From: Gaeumannomyces sp. JS-464
Lineage: Eukaryota > Ascomycota > Sordariomycetes > Magnaporthales > Magnaporthaceae
DNA length: 64,000 nt
Assembly: GCA_002197995.1 (NCBI GenBank)
Contig: NGZR01000002.1
Coordinates: forward strand, 7,812,001 to 7,876,000
Reading direction: 5' to 3'
The notes under the pieces were generated by a model. That model was not told where the DNA came from. It saw only the letters and a list, made by a program, of their open reading frames with translations, and did not search any database. A program made the translations under genes and the position numbers. How positions within the stretch are numbered: the first letter of the stretch is position 1; each line of letters begins with the position of its first letter. Shown one piece after another: positions 1-10,800 of this stretch.

Positions 1-286
1 CGCAGCAGGCCCTGGACGCGCCGCGCGTCTGCATCGGGGCCGGCATGCCGGACGAGGACACGGGAAAGCTGGGCGATGACGTCGTTTACGTCGAAGAGGG
101 ATGCCGCAGGAGACTGTTGACGGACTCAAGAAGCTGGGACACAACATTATGCTCACTACGGACTTTGGCAAAGTGCCAGTTCGGAGCGGCCAGATCATCA
201 GGTATACCATCGACCCGGTCGACAAGACCGGCCTGTGGTCTGCCGGGAGCGACGCCCGCGGAGACGGTGCGGCGTATCCCGCGTGA
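1..286 (+). CDS. Gamma-glutamyltransferase-like protein, C-terminal end (partial)
   Basis: Only the last ~95 codons lie in the window; the 5' part is off the left edge. The reading frame entering at base 3 gives QQALDAPRVCIGAG, and the end carries LWSAGSDARGDGAAYPA before TGA at 284-286. The pattern of an LDAPR-type segment followed by a WSAGSD.RGDGAA tail is characteristic of the small subunit of gamma-glutamyltranspeptidase-family proteins, which transfer or hydrolyse gamma-glutamyl groups (glutathione turnover). The frame changes at about base 99-100: the codon for Gly before MPQETV has two bases instead of three (gaagaggg|atg), so one base, probably a G, is missing. The catalytic Thr would be upstream and is not visible. 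The family call is good; substrate and location cannot be judged from the tail. Confidence 0.72.
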
Positions 287-756
287 TGACAAAGACTCGC
301 TGTGATGGTGGGCAAGTACCGAGCAGAAAAAAAAATAGCTAGAAAAAAGATCCAAAAGCACGGCGTGGGCGTGCTATGCCTCACACGGCCACTCTGTTTG
401 CCGCGGGAGCTTGTTGAAGGAGCTGTTTCTAGCCGGGTTGATAAGCCCCCCTCCGAGCAGTCTGCCTACAGCAGGCTGGCGACGAGGTAGGGGTGGGCTG
501 TGTCAGCTAGCTCGTTGGCCAAAAGGAAGGGGAAGGAGAAGGAAGCATCGGGTGCAGAAGCAGCGAGAGCCCGCACGAGTGGTCTCATATTCAGCTTTCT
601 GGCTTCGCGTTTCCATGACAGGGAACGAAGCTCGACGTCGCTATTGTAACAGAATTAGTTTAACCCGCCTGGAAGAAAAGATTGTCGTACATTCGTAGCC
701 CGCCAACTCTGGCCTCTTTTTCTATTTGTTTATTTCACCTCTTCTCTATCCCCATA
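287..756. other. Intergenic, between convergent 3' ends
   Basis: This 470-nt gap separates the gamma-glutamyltransferase tail (+) from GRX5 (-), so it should hold both 3' UTRs. I see an A-rich run near 328-350 and no supported gene, RNA or repeat. Confidence 0.5.
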
Positions 757-1275
757 TCACGAGCTCTTAGTCGGCTCCTCGACCGGCGGGGCAGCCAGGA
801 CCTTTTTCTCCGCCAGCAGCTTGGCCAGCTCGCCGCTCTGGTGCATCGACACGAGGATGTCGCAGCCGCCGATGAACTCCTTCTCAACGTAGAGTTGCGG
901 GATGGTCGGCCACTCGGAGTACTCCTTGATGCCTGTTTTTCGTCGCGCGCGGGGGGGTATGATTAGCAAGCCAGGATCTCCTTTTCCCCCGTTTGACGGC
1001 GCAAGCCAAGGCACACACGCGCACGTACCTTCCCTTAGGCTCGGGTCCTCAAGCACGTTGAAGGCGGCGAACTTTGCCGGGTCGACGCCCTGCATGCTGA
1101 GCACCTGGATGCTGGCGCGCGAGAAGCCGCACTGCGGGACCTCGGGCGTGCCCTTCATGAAGAGCACCACGGGCGCCGACGCGACCGCCCTGTCGATCGC
1201 CTGCCGCGTGTCGTCCGAGAGGAGCCGCGTCTGCTGCAGCGCGCGGATGCGCCACGCCGCCGCCGGCCGTGTCAT
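757..1275 (-). CDS. GRX5: Monothiol glutaredoxin, mitochondrial (Grx5 type)
   Basis: Two exons on the minus strand, 1275-1029 and 932-757, give 140 aa. The intron (933-1028, 96 nt, GTACGT...CAG) is a multiple of three, so it stays open; splicing joins SLREG to [15 protein letters not shown] and removes 32 non-conserved codons. The CGFS active site is at residues 49-52, followed by the conserved WPTIPQLYV and GGCDI segments that bind glutathione. Grx5 proteins carry or transfer [2Fe-2S] clusters in the mitochondrial matrix. The start is uncertain: the same frame stays open upstream of ATG 1275 with an Arg/Ala-rich stretch (QNLLRQAG...) like a transit peptide, and a CAG acceptor at its edge suggests a further 5' exon. 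A poly-T tract (1389-1411 on +) lies just upstream. The gene converges on the gamma-glutamyltransferase. Confidence 0.9.
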   Translation of the reverse strand: MTRPAAAWRIRALQQTRLLSDDTRQAIDRAVASAPVVLFMKGTPEVPQCGFSRASIQVLSMQGVDPAKFAAFNVLEDPSLREGTCACVPWLAPSNGGKGDPGLLIIPPRARRKTGIKEYSEWPTIPQLYVEKEFIGGCDILVSMHQSGELAKLLAEKKVLAAPPVEEPTKSS

Positions 1276-1388
1276 CGCCGTCGCGGCCCTGAACGGCGCG
1301 GCGCGCGGAGCGGCCGCCGCCGCCCCGGCCTGGCGGAGCAGGTTCTGCGAGCAGGGTGGGGGTTCTTCGGTCAGCTTCTTCTGGTTAT

Positions 1389-1411
1389 TTTTTTTTTTTT
1401 TTTTTTTTTTT
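1389..1411. repeat. Poly-T tract
   Basis: An uninterrupted run of about 23 T lies immediately upstream of the GRX5 reading frame. Such runs are often miscounted in assemblies. Confidence 0.8.
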
Positions 1412-1660
1412 TGGAGTGAGGAGTATGGGCGCGACTGGTGGATTTGTGCCCGGGTAACGTACTGTCGACAATCGGCTGGAGATCATTTCGGCTTTGGATT
1501 GAGAGGGTTGTTGTCAGACTCGACTTTGCACGCCGTCTGTGGTCACCTCACATCAAAATTCAGCTTTGGTTGATGATGTAAGGGGTGGCCTGACGGGACG
1601 CTCGGCTGTGGACCCCTGCTGAAGGGGAAAAAAAAAGGAGGAAATGACATAAAATATTTG

Positions 1661-1699
1661 TGGGTCAAGCAGCGCTAGTCCCAACTGAGCTATAATCGC
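1661..1699 (-). other. tRNA-like 5' half (degenerate tRNA remnant)
   Basis: On the minus strand, starting near 1699, the sequence reads GCGATTATAGCTCAGTTGGG followed by ACTAGCGC. TAGCTCAGTTGG is a good Pol III A box, and GCTC...AGC can form a D stem. No anticodon stem, T arm or GGTTCGANNCC B box follows, and a T9 run lies ~30 nt further on. This looks like a tRNA fragment or the head of a decayed SINE, not a working tRNA. The call is based on pattern only. Confidence 0.3.
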
Positions 1700-2825
1700 A
1701 AGCAGCACGCCTCTCCCATGGATGACTCTATCAAGACGCCCAAATAAACGGCTGCAGTTCTGACCACATGATTGAACCCCCAGTTATGCCAATTTTATCT
1801 GTTAGGTGCTTTTCATATTCCTTCTATTTATTTTCGTGGTTCCTTCGTTGTCTCCCTTTCTTTGTTCTTCCTGTTTCCTTTCTTGTGCCCTTCCCTGCAT
1901 CGCTTCCTACGTTCCCCATGTATATCCTCCCTGTGCCCTTTCCTATATCTTTTCCTGGGACCCGTTTTGTAGATTGTAAGCAATCACGATATCTAGTATT
2001 TTTTATATAAGAAACCATTGTGCGCCAATTATAAGCTCCTATGAACTACAATTAACCCGATTTCTTTGGCGACGGTGTAAGTGTGGGCGCCATTGTTTTG
2101 TTTTTATCGTGGGCGACTTGCGAATCAAAAGCTCCAAAATGAATCTGACTCCTGAAAGTTGAATGTTCAATGGCTGTTGGTACAAGCCACATGCCCGCCC
2201 ATCCGACCCCCAGGGCTTATCGTGGCCTAGCGGAGATGGATCATGGACCCTGTCCGCTCGAGCCGCTCCTTTTGTGGCCTGCGCGCCGCGTAACCCGCCA
2301 GCTGTTGGTGGGACGCCTGCCAAAGTTCATGTATTCCAGGGTCCATATTCTTCCAGAAATCAGAATAGAGGCTTGAAAGACTCTGGTACGAGTGGGGCAC
2401 CCCGGAGAAAGGCAGGTGCAAGTCAGCTAAAATAGGAAGATGCCTGACTGTCTTTCAGATTCTTCTCACTCGACGTCAAGTCTGCAACGGTTGGATCCTC
2501 TGCTCGTAGTCGCTGGTCCACGCTTTCACGGGCGCGCGGCCGGTCTTTCTGCTAGCTTTTGCCCTCAAGCATATATCAACAAGGCGGCAGGCATCTCGTA
2601 TCACCCTCGGTTCATCAGCCGTTGCCAGCGACCTGCCAGTCCCCATTCGCTACCTGGGCTTCCTCTGGACTCGAACTCCCAGAAAACTACCGCATTCTTT
2701 TGTTTTCCGAGCCTGCGAACCCCCTACCATCATATTCCCCTCACCGCAACACCACCCACCGGCAATTCTTTAAACCCATCGACAAGCCCCCTTCTATATA
2801 TCCTACTTCGTCACACTCTCTAATC

Positions 2826-4993
2826 ATGTCAGAGCTTCAGCCCTATCTTGGTGGCTGTCCCACAGAGATCCTGCTGGAGATATACAAGTATCTCGAGGCA
2901 ATCGTTGATATTAGCGCCCTCAGTCGCGTGAGCCGACGTTTCCACTCGCTCTTCGGCAACGATCTTCTGAGGATCACCATTGACAACCAGTCCAGAGAGA
3001 AACAGCAGAGCAAAGCTTTGAGCCTGACAGACCTCTTTCTTCACGCCGTCCGCAACGACTCGGTCAATATCATCGCCTATCTGACACTTCGGTCTGACGA
3101 GCAACTCGACCTTAGGGGCGTGATTCCCAAGCCACTCTTTCAGAAGAACAAAATAACCTTCATACACCATGCTCTAGTCGCAGACGCCCCCAGGGTTGCC
3201 GCCCAACTGGCCAAGCACGGGGCCGACATGATCCAGGAGGGATCCCAGGTGTACCCGGATCTGACGTCGCTGTGCCTGACACTCGCGCGGCCAAGCCTGG
3301 TCACCAGTGCCCGTGAGCTGGACCTTGCCCTTCGAGTCGCCTGCAGCTTCGGCCTGCCCCGAACCACCAGGATGCTCCTCATCAGGGGTGCTGAGACGGG
3401 CCAGGTAAACAAGTACGGCGTCGCGCCCATCCACGTCGCCCTAGCTCAGCGAGCCCCCTGGTTCCGTTCTTCGGAAGGATACGAGAAAGTCTTCAGCAAG
3501 TTCATAGGCCATTCCTCCTGGGAGAGCATGGTTGCCCAGACCATGGCCGCGCTGGTCGAGTTCGGCGCTGACCCCAACCAGAAATCGGAAACATCCAGGG
3601 CACATCGCTGTGGCTACCGCTGCTGGAAGTCGCTCGACTGCGACCATAAGTGCCGACGCCGATGCACCTGGCTGCGGCAAGCGGCAACGACGAGGCCATC
3701 CGCCGCCTTCTCAACCTTGGTGCCGACCCCATCGCGCCCAACGGAGAGGGCTACACGCCTCTATACGCCGCTATCTCTCACGGCCATCTCGGCACGGCCA
3801 AGCTCGTACTATCGCTCTACCCTGACGACACCGACTGCGACGACTGCAAGAATCCCATAGTCCACGAGCCCAGCCAGACCACTGCCCTCCATGTCGCTTG
3901 CCGGTTTGCATTTGCCGACTTGGTCGACACACTGCTGGCGAGGGGCCCAAACCCGAACGTGGTAAATCTTTGCGGCAACACCGCCATCCACGAGGTGTTG
4001 GGCCAAACGCATCCCGAGATGCGGGAGGATGTGGTCGCGGTGCTGATGGCGCTTGCGCGCGCGGGAGCGGATGCTGCAACCCCGGCGGCTGGCGAGTGCC
4101 CCTGGAGAACGGCCAAATGTCACGTGTTCCCCGAGGTGCGAGATATGTTCGCGGATCTCCGGAGGAACATCATCGAACAGCTCACAGTGATCGATGAGGT
4201 GTACAGGACTGAGGGCAGGGATATCCGGAAGATCAAGCCCAAGCCCAACCAGCCGCGTCCGTCCAGCCCCGAGTGGGTGTACGAGTACTACGCGCAGGAG
4301 CCGCCTGAGGAGCTCGACGCCGAGAAGCACTTCCCCACGCTGGGCGGCAACCGTCCGCCGAAACCAAAAGTCGGCGTGTTGATAGACATCTCGGCCGACG
4401 AGCCCGTGGCCCGCAGCGACGTGCCTTCGGACGTAGCCTTCTCGGGCTCCAAGGGCAGCTCGACGAGCACACCGTGGGCGGAAATGAAAAAGAAGGAAGG
4501 AGACTGGGTCGCCTTGGAGCCGTACCGGAAGCACCAGCCAGGTCAGAATACACGCAAGGCAGTGACCGCCAATGGGCCGCGACTGGGTGTCAACTGGTCT
4601 GGCCCTCTGGCCCCCACAGGCTTCCGGAACTCCGCAGCGCCGCCAGCGGCCTCCAAGCGGGCCGGCGTCACACTGAAGCACAACGGCAGCGCAACTCCAG
4701 CCCGTCCTTTGCCTGGATCCGCCGGGAAGCCTTCGGGAGGTTCCAAGGTGACTGGAGTGCCAATGGCCCAGATCAACAAGCCCAAGCCCATCCAACTGAG
4801 CACCGCGGGGCCGGGCCGGGCCGTCTCGGCCAAGCCTCGGAGCAGCAACATCGGAGGCACCGGAGGCGGACTTGAGAACAGTGCCTGGGCGGGCGGGAAG
4901 CCAAAGGAGATCACGAAGCCGACCGACAAGCCCCAGCCAGAGACGCAGCCTAAGAAGGGCGAGCGTGGAAAGAAGCAGTGGAACCGGCTGTAG
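2826..4993 (+). CDS. F-box-like / ankyrin-repeat protein (reading frame broken)
   Basis: ATG 2826 opens a ~720-codon span ending at TAG 4991-4993. The N-terminus (GGCPTEILLEIYKYL...LSRVSRRFHSLF) has the P.EIL..I...L...dl..ls.vsrrfh pattern of an F-box, so an SCF substrate-adaptor role is possible. Ankyrin repeats follow: HHALVADAPRVAAQLAKHGAD, LALRVACSFGLPRTTRMLLIRGA, PMHLAAASGNDEAIRRLLNLGADP, TPLYAAISHGHLGTAKLVL and TALHVACRFAFADLVDTLLARG. The last ~240 residues are polar and Pro/Ser/Gly-rich and include EKHFPTLGG. The frame is lost between about 3580 and 3650: the upstream frame ends near ADPNQ, the downstream frame resumes at PTPMHLAAA, and the downstream frame has TAA at 3647-3649. No convincing intron bridges this (a 41-nt GTGGCT...AAG option is weak). 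Either an indel plus a substitution, or a true pseudogene. Confidence 0.72.
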
Positions 4994-6006
4994 CTGTGAA
5001 TAGTCAGAGAGACGAGGGACAGACGAAGGGAGACAGCGCGAGCACTTGGTTCTGGTCAAGGTTGAAAGGCGTGTGTATAAAATAGAAGGAAAGTGTCTGG
5101 AAAAGACTCGAATCGCCTCGCGAGGCAAATCCGCTAGCTCCCCTCCTAGGTTCAGAGAGCATTTTATAGGTTTGCGAGCCCAAGATGGCACGCTCTCGAA
5201 GTAAAAGGCTGCAATGCAATCGATGTTTTTAATAGATGCGAACGACACGACCAGGTTGATGGGAAGGCGTGAATGAAATGTGAATGATTGGAGAAAAACA
5301 GAATAAAACAGGAGACAGGCAAAGATGCAGGGAAAAAAAGACAAGCAACATGGAGAGTCGCCATCTTCCTTGTCCCCTATGAACGGGGTATCTCATCATC
5401 TCATGGCTGCTGGATGTACCTGCCGCATCGGGACAAGGGGCAGCTCCGCAAGCGGCAAGTCGCACGCCAAGTCGCACGCCAAGTCGACGACCCAGATCGG
5501 CCGTTGCGTCACCCCACCCCTCGCAGTCCACGACCATATGGACAATTCGACAACCTTAATCGGACGACGATGGGGAAGGACAGGACGCTGCTGGAGCTGC
5601 GATGACGGGGCACTTTCACCGGTCGCGGATCTGCCTGGAGTCGTAAGCCAGGGGGGCGATGTTTGTCGATCGTGACTGTTTGTTTGCTGCAGCCAGACCA
5701 TGTTTTGAGTTTCCCAGCCCTGTTCGGCCACTCCGTCCTCGGCCACTCCCCCCGCTCCGTCAGACCACACATTACATGGACGTTGCCGGTGTGTAATCCA
5801 GACGACACCGTGAACTTATAATAATTGCGTCAAATCCTCACTTATTCGGGCGGTGGGCTTTCATCAGCCGCGTGCACACACATCTGCCTCTAAGTCAAAG
5901 AACACCCAAGAATAGACGGCACAGTGAAAACAAAACGACCCAAAACACCAAGAAGAAAATGCTTCAGACAATAACCCCGCACCACGACGCGCACCACACG
6001 CGCACC
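4994..6006. other. Intergenic, ankyrin gene to PPCDC
   Basis: About 1 kb between two genes on the + strand. It contains a short 12-bp tandem repeat at 5457-5486 (listed separately) and a putative leader with an upstream in-frame ATG at 5959. I see no other gene. Confidence 0.45.
5457..5486. repeat. 12-bp tandem repeat, ~2.5 copies
   Basis: The unit AAGTCGCACGCC occurs at 5457-5468 and 5469-5480, followed by a partial AAGTCG at 5481-5486. It is noncoding by current evidence. Confidence 0.7.
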
Positions 6007-6916
6007 ATGTCGACCTCGCTCGAGGCCCTGACGGCCTCCATGGCCGACGGCAAGCGGCACCTGCTGCTGGCCGCGTCGGGCTCCGTCGCCACCATCAAGC
6101 TGCCCGACATGATCCGCGCCCTGGCCGACGCCCACGGCGCCGGCGCCCTCTCCATCCGCGTCGTCCTGACCCGCTCGGCCGGCCACTTCCTGGCCGGCCA
6201 GGCGGCCGAGCAGCCGACCCTGTCCGCCGTCGCCGCCATGCCCTGCGTCGACGCCGTCTACGGCGACGCCGACGAGTGGGGGCCGCGGCCCTGGCGGAGG
6301 GGCGGGGACATTCTGCACATTGAGCTGCGGAGGTGTAAGTTATTTTTTTTTTCTCTCTCTCTGTCTCCCTCCTCCCTCGCGGTTTTGATCGATGAAATAG
6401 TTTACGGCTGACAGAGAATAATAACCCAAAAAAAAAGGGGCCGATCTCATGGTCATCGCCCCCCTGAGCGCCAACACGCTCGCAAAAGTCGCAAACGGCC
6501 TGTGCGACAACCTGCTCACCAGCGTCGTGCGCGCCTGGGACACGGACGCCGCCGTCGACGGCCGCCCCAAGCGCATCATCGTCTGCCCGGCCATGAACAC
6601 GGCCATGTGGCGCCACCCCATCACCGCCCGCCAGATCCGCACCCTCGAGCGCGAGTGGGGCGTGACGGCGGCGGCAGCTCCTGAAGGCGACGCTGCTGCT
6701 GCTTCTGGAGTCGAGGAGGCGGGCGAGGATGCAAACACTAACGGCCCGGCGGCGGCGGCGACCCCGCAATCGACCACTGGTGGTGGTGGCGGCTGGTTCG
6801 AGGTCATGCATCCCCAGGCCAAGATGCTGGCTTGCGGCGATGTTGGCGTCGGCGGCATGGCGGACTGGAGGGAGATCGTCAAGGTGATAGAGGCAAGGTT
6901 GGGCCTGGGAGTGTGA
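6007..6916 (+). CDS. Phosphopantothenoylcysteine decarboxylase (Hal3/PPCDC flavoprotein)
   Basis: Exons 6007-6334 and 6438-6916 give 268 aa. The intron (6335-6437, GTAAGT...AAG) joins HIELRR to WADLMVIAPLSANTLAK with a restored Trp. The enzyme decarboxylates 4'-phosphopantothenoylcysteine to 4'-phosphopantetheine in coenzyme A synthesis, using FMN. Seen: the Rossmann-like ASGSVA entry (residues 23-28), catalytic His104 in ILHIEL, the PAMN motif (160-163) and the substrate-clamp Cys242 in MLACGDVGVG. The retained His and Cys argue for an active decarboxylase rather than only a Hal3 phosphatase inhibitor. A ~40-residue Ala/Gly/acidic insert (about 186-228) separates PAMN from the clamp and is longer than in minimal PPCDCs. 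ATG 5959 is in frame and would add 16 residues (MLQTITPHH...); 6007 has the better match to fungal starts. Confidence 0.9.
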
Positions 6917-7819
6917 GGAGGATGGGGCCGGTCCAAGAACAACATGAAAAAAAGAAAGACGGAAACACACGGGGAAACGGGGGGCCTGCTTCACGGAATC
7001 CGGCCCCTTTGTTCCCTGTTCCACTGGGAGCGCGTTGGAGGTGACGATACCTAATACCGGACCGTAACGTCGTACAGCGCCGTCTTCCTACACTAATTAA
7101 TGTTACGTATTGCTCCTTGATCACACTTTTTATAGGGCTGTTTCATTCATGTCTAAATCGCCACCGCGCGGGCGTCCTCCCGTCATCTCACAAAAAAACA
7201 CTGATACATAGGGCTCTTCCTCGACGCATCTAGCTTCCCGCCCAAGGCGGTGCCTAGACAGGCACATGGGGTTTCTTGGCAGGGACTCGTAGATACGCCG
7301 GCACCTCTAGGACGCCCGACATTCTCCCTCCTCCACGCTTCATTACCGACTTTGCGCCAAGCCCTCATCGCGACCATCATAGTACACACACATCCCGAGC
7401 ACTGTCTAGCTAGAACTGAACCTCAGGCGAGGCTGAGAACAAATAAAGCCAAATGGGATAAAAAAAATGGCCTGATGGCTTGTCGCTGCCCACGTCTCAA
7501 GCGTCTCCCGAGTTGCATCTGATAATAATAATGATACTTGCGAACCCCTGTGCTCTGTCTTCAGCCCAAAAAGATCGGCATATGAGATAATAACATGCGG
7601 CGAAGGAGATAAGAGCAGAAAAAGAAGATAAAGACGGGAACAAAAGGAATAATAAGATTTGAAGAGGGCATACACGCCCACACAAAGTGCTATCATATGG
7701 GTCAAGAAAACAAGTCACCTTGCAAGCACACTGGGATTTATCTAATCAAGCGTGGCCCAGGGCTTCGTGGGGGATAAGTTGGAAAGGAAGGATGCAGGGC
7801 GCGACACATTTGGCATCAT
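6917..7819. other. Intergenic, convergent PPCDC / PNUTS-like 3' ends
   Basis: About 0.9 kb with A/T-rich segments near 7440-7680, consistent with two 3' UTRs. Nothing else is supported. Confidence 0.45.
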
Positions 7820-10800
7820 CTAGCCGTGACGGAATGTGCACTTGCCGCCCTTTGCGCACTTGCCGCTCGACCAGAACATGCAGGGCTTGGTGCCGATGAG
7901 GTCGCGGTTGATTGGGTTGGACCGCTTCTCGCGCCGGAAGCGGTCCTTTTCGCGGTGGTGGCTGTCGCGTCGGTCTCGGTCGTCGCGATCCCACGCCCAC
8001 CGCTGTTGCCGCCATGGTCGTTGTTGCCATTTGGCCTGGGCCCACCGTTGCCATTGCCGCTGCCCATGTCCGCTTTGCCGGCAGCACCTGCACCAGCACT
8101 CGGCTGCTGCGCAGCCCACTGCGCGAGTTGCTGCTGGAGGAAAGCTTGCTGTGCGGGATCCATTTGGCCGCTCGCAAGGAGCGCCTGGATCTGTGGATCC
8201 AGCAGCGGGTTCGTGACCGCCGCCGGGGCTTGGACTTGGGGCGGCGGAGGCGCCTGCGCAGTGCCGCCGAGCGCGGAAAGCAGAGCCTGGAGCTGCGAAT
8301 TCATATCGCCCGCCGGCAGCCCGCCAGCCGGTGCAGCAGGAGCAGGAGCAGGTGGAGGTGCTTGCGGCTGCTGCTGATAGTATTGCGCATACTGAGCATA
8401 CTGCTGTTGCTGCTGTTGCGCGGCCATCATGGCCTGGAGCTGGGCTGGGTCCTGGCCGAATGCTTGGGCATAGTACTTGGCCCACGCGGCCGCCTGCTCC
8501 TCTGCACTAGGCTGGACGGCGCCGTTTGCCTGCTGCGTCTGTGCAGCCTGGCGCGCCTCAGCTTCCTTACGCAGCCTCTCCTGTTCCGCAGCCTGCGCCC
8601 GGCGCTCCTTGTCTCGGTTGAAGCCCTGCCACCATTCTCTGATCCTATCCGAGTCGCTGATGTAGCTCGGCGGTTCGGTGGGCGGGAACGGCAGCCCCTT
8701 GTATTTCCAGACAAGCTCTTCGGCCGCATCCACGGCCTGCTGAATGGCCGCATCCGGGTAGTTGAAGCGTCGCTGTGTCTTGGGACGTTCAGGATCGTAC
8801 GGATCCGGGGCGGTCCATTTCAAGATCTTCTCGGAGCTCAGCATGGCGAGCACATGATTGCTATTGGGCAACGACGACTGCATATGCTGTGGTGGCGGGG
8901 CCTGGGGAGCGGGCTGCTGAGCGGCAATGGCTTTGGCGTTCCGTTGATGTATCCGCACGATGGCGTTGTTGGTCGCTTGCTTGACGCCGAAATGTTCAGC
9001 ATCGCGCCAGCGCGTATGGATCTCGTCCAGGTTGGTGGTGTTGGGAGGCAAGGCAACAGGGTCCGGCGCCTTCAAAGGCTCCTTGGAAAGTCCAACTGGA
9101 GACTTGGGCGTGGCCGGAATATCGGCGGGATCAATGTAGAAGGCCATAACCTCGACTTGCTGCCGCGCTGTCATGACATCCTTCTCAGCCGTACTTATCG
9201 ACTTGAGACCGCCACGACTAGTGTAATTGGCCTCGCGCTTCTCCTTAGGTAGTGCGGCGAAGCTGAGCTGACTAGGCTCGCTCCACGGACGCTCAGCCGG
9301 CTCTTCCTCTTCCTCGTCGTCCTTGTCTAGGTCCAGCCCCTTCTGCCCCTGCTTCAGCATCATTCCTTCCGATCTGTCGTCGGCAGCGTGTCGCGTCACG
9401 GTGTTCGTCTTGGCATCATCATCCGACTCCTCGGCGTGCTTGTGGAAGATGCGGACCTCGGTGAGCGCCTCGCCTTCCTTCCACGCGACACGGAGCTTGC
9501 GTCGCTTCTCCTTTCGCAACCGCTTTTCCGTCTCCTCGGGCGTCTCCACCACCTCCATGTCAATGTCCATTTTGGCGGCAGGCTGCGAGGGCTTCTTGGG
9601 CTGAGCAATTTCGTTGAGTAGAGATCCCAGCCTGGAGCCGCCAAAGGGAGATTCCGTCTTTTGCCCGACCGCCTTCTTGGCCCTAGTGAGTTCGTACTTG
9701 ATCGGCTCGATCTTGGGCCCCGTTGCAGGCTTGGTGCCATCTGCTTTCGCCGGCAGCGGCACTTTGGCTGCGTCCAGTTTGACAGGGTCGGGCCTGGCGG
9801 TAGGCTTGGCGAGAGGCCGTGACTTGCCTGGCAATAAGCCCGACATGCCAAGTGGCTTCCCCGCCAGCCCTGCTGCCGAGGCTTTTGCGCCAGTGGCATC
9901 AGGAGCAGAAGGGTTTGGTGCAAACTTCTTCGCCGCCGGGGCGTCCGAGTCATCCTCCCGCGGCCTTTTTGAGGGAGACGAGTCTGACGGTACCCTGGTG
10001 GGCTTGACGGTTTTTCCGTTGATACCAGAGGAAGATGGCACCTTTTTCATCTCGGCAGACCCCTTGGGCACTGAGAGTGGACCACCACCTACTGCTTTGG
10101 TAGCTGCCGCATCGCCGGACTCCTTGCCGCGACTGATGATTTTGTCGATCTTCTTCATCAGTTTCCTGACCTCGTCGTCGCCCTTAACCAGGAACCTCTT
10201 CTGGATCTTGTCAAACTTGAGCTTCGTTATCAGGATCTCCTCCGGCAGCGAGATGAAGAGCGTAAGCAACCGCAGGATAGCTTTAGGGAAGTCTCCGCTG
10301 AAATCGCTGGCATTGTAGCAGTCCCTGAGCGAGGACACCAGATGGCCGATAAGGGGGCGGTTGCCGCCGAGGTTTTCCAGGATTGCAATGTCGCCCCTGT
10401 CGTATGCAGCGTCTATTGCACGGTGCATGAGCTTCTGTTCGCGAGCAAGGGCATCCTTGAACTTGTCCTTATCGGCAGAGCCTTCGGACGCGGAGTCGAC
10501 CTGGGCTTTGAGAGCCTTGATCTTGTCGGCAAATCCCTTGATCAGGTCGCCAAAGTCTTTGACGGCTTGCTTGATAACAGCAACACTGCGCTGACTGCTG
10601 CTGATATATACGGTGCCAATGGCGTCCCAAGCTGCCGCTTCTGCTGGGTCGGTTGGGCGCACCTCGCTCCTGGCTGGCTCATCATCTCCGTCTAGGATCA
10701 ACCTCTCGAGGCCATCTTTGAGTGGAGTTGAGAGCTTGAACCCGTAGTCCTTCTGAATGAGCATATCCAGGCCATTGAGCTTTCCTTCAATGTTGCTCTC

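Larger units (their letters stand above)
1276..2825. other. Intergenic, divergent GRX5 / ankyrin gene
   Basis: This 1.55-kb region must hold both promoters. It contains a 23-nt poly-T run at about 1389-1411, a tRNA-like 5' half at 1661-1699 (listed separately) and pyrimidine-rich stretches around 1800-1960. The segment just before 2826 is C/T-rich, as is common for fungal 5' leaders. No ORF here resembles a protein I know. Confidence 0.45.

Noticed and set aside
3610..3650. 41-nt intron (GTGGCT...AAG) to repair the ankyrin gene
   Set aside because: It is shorter than any other intron here, with a poor donor, and leaves odd residues between ankyrin units; kept only as a weak option.
3809..5344. 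511-aa open frame on the minus strand opposite the ankyrin gene
   Set aside because: It lies antisense to conserved ankyrin coding sequence, has no domain, and is explained by GC-rich codon bias keeping the opposite frame open.
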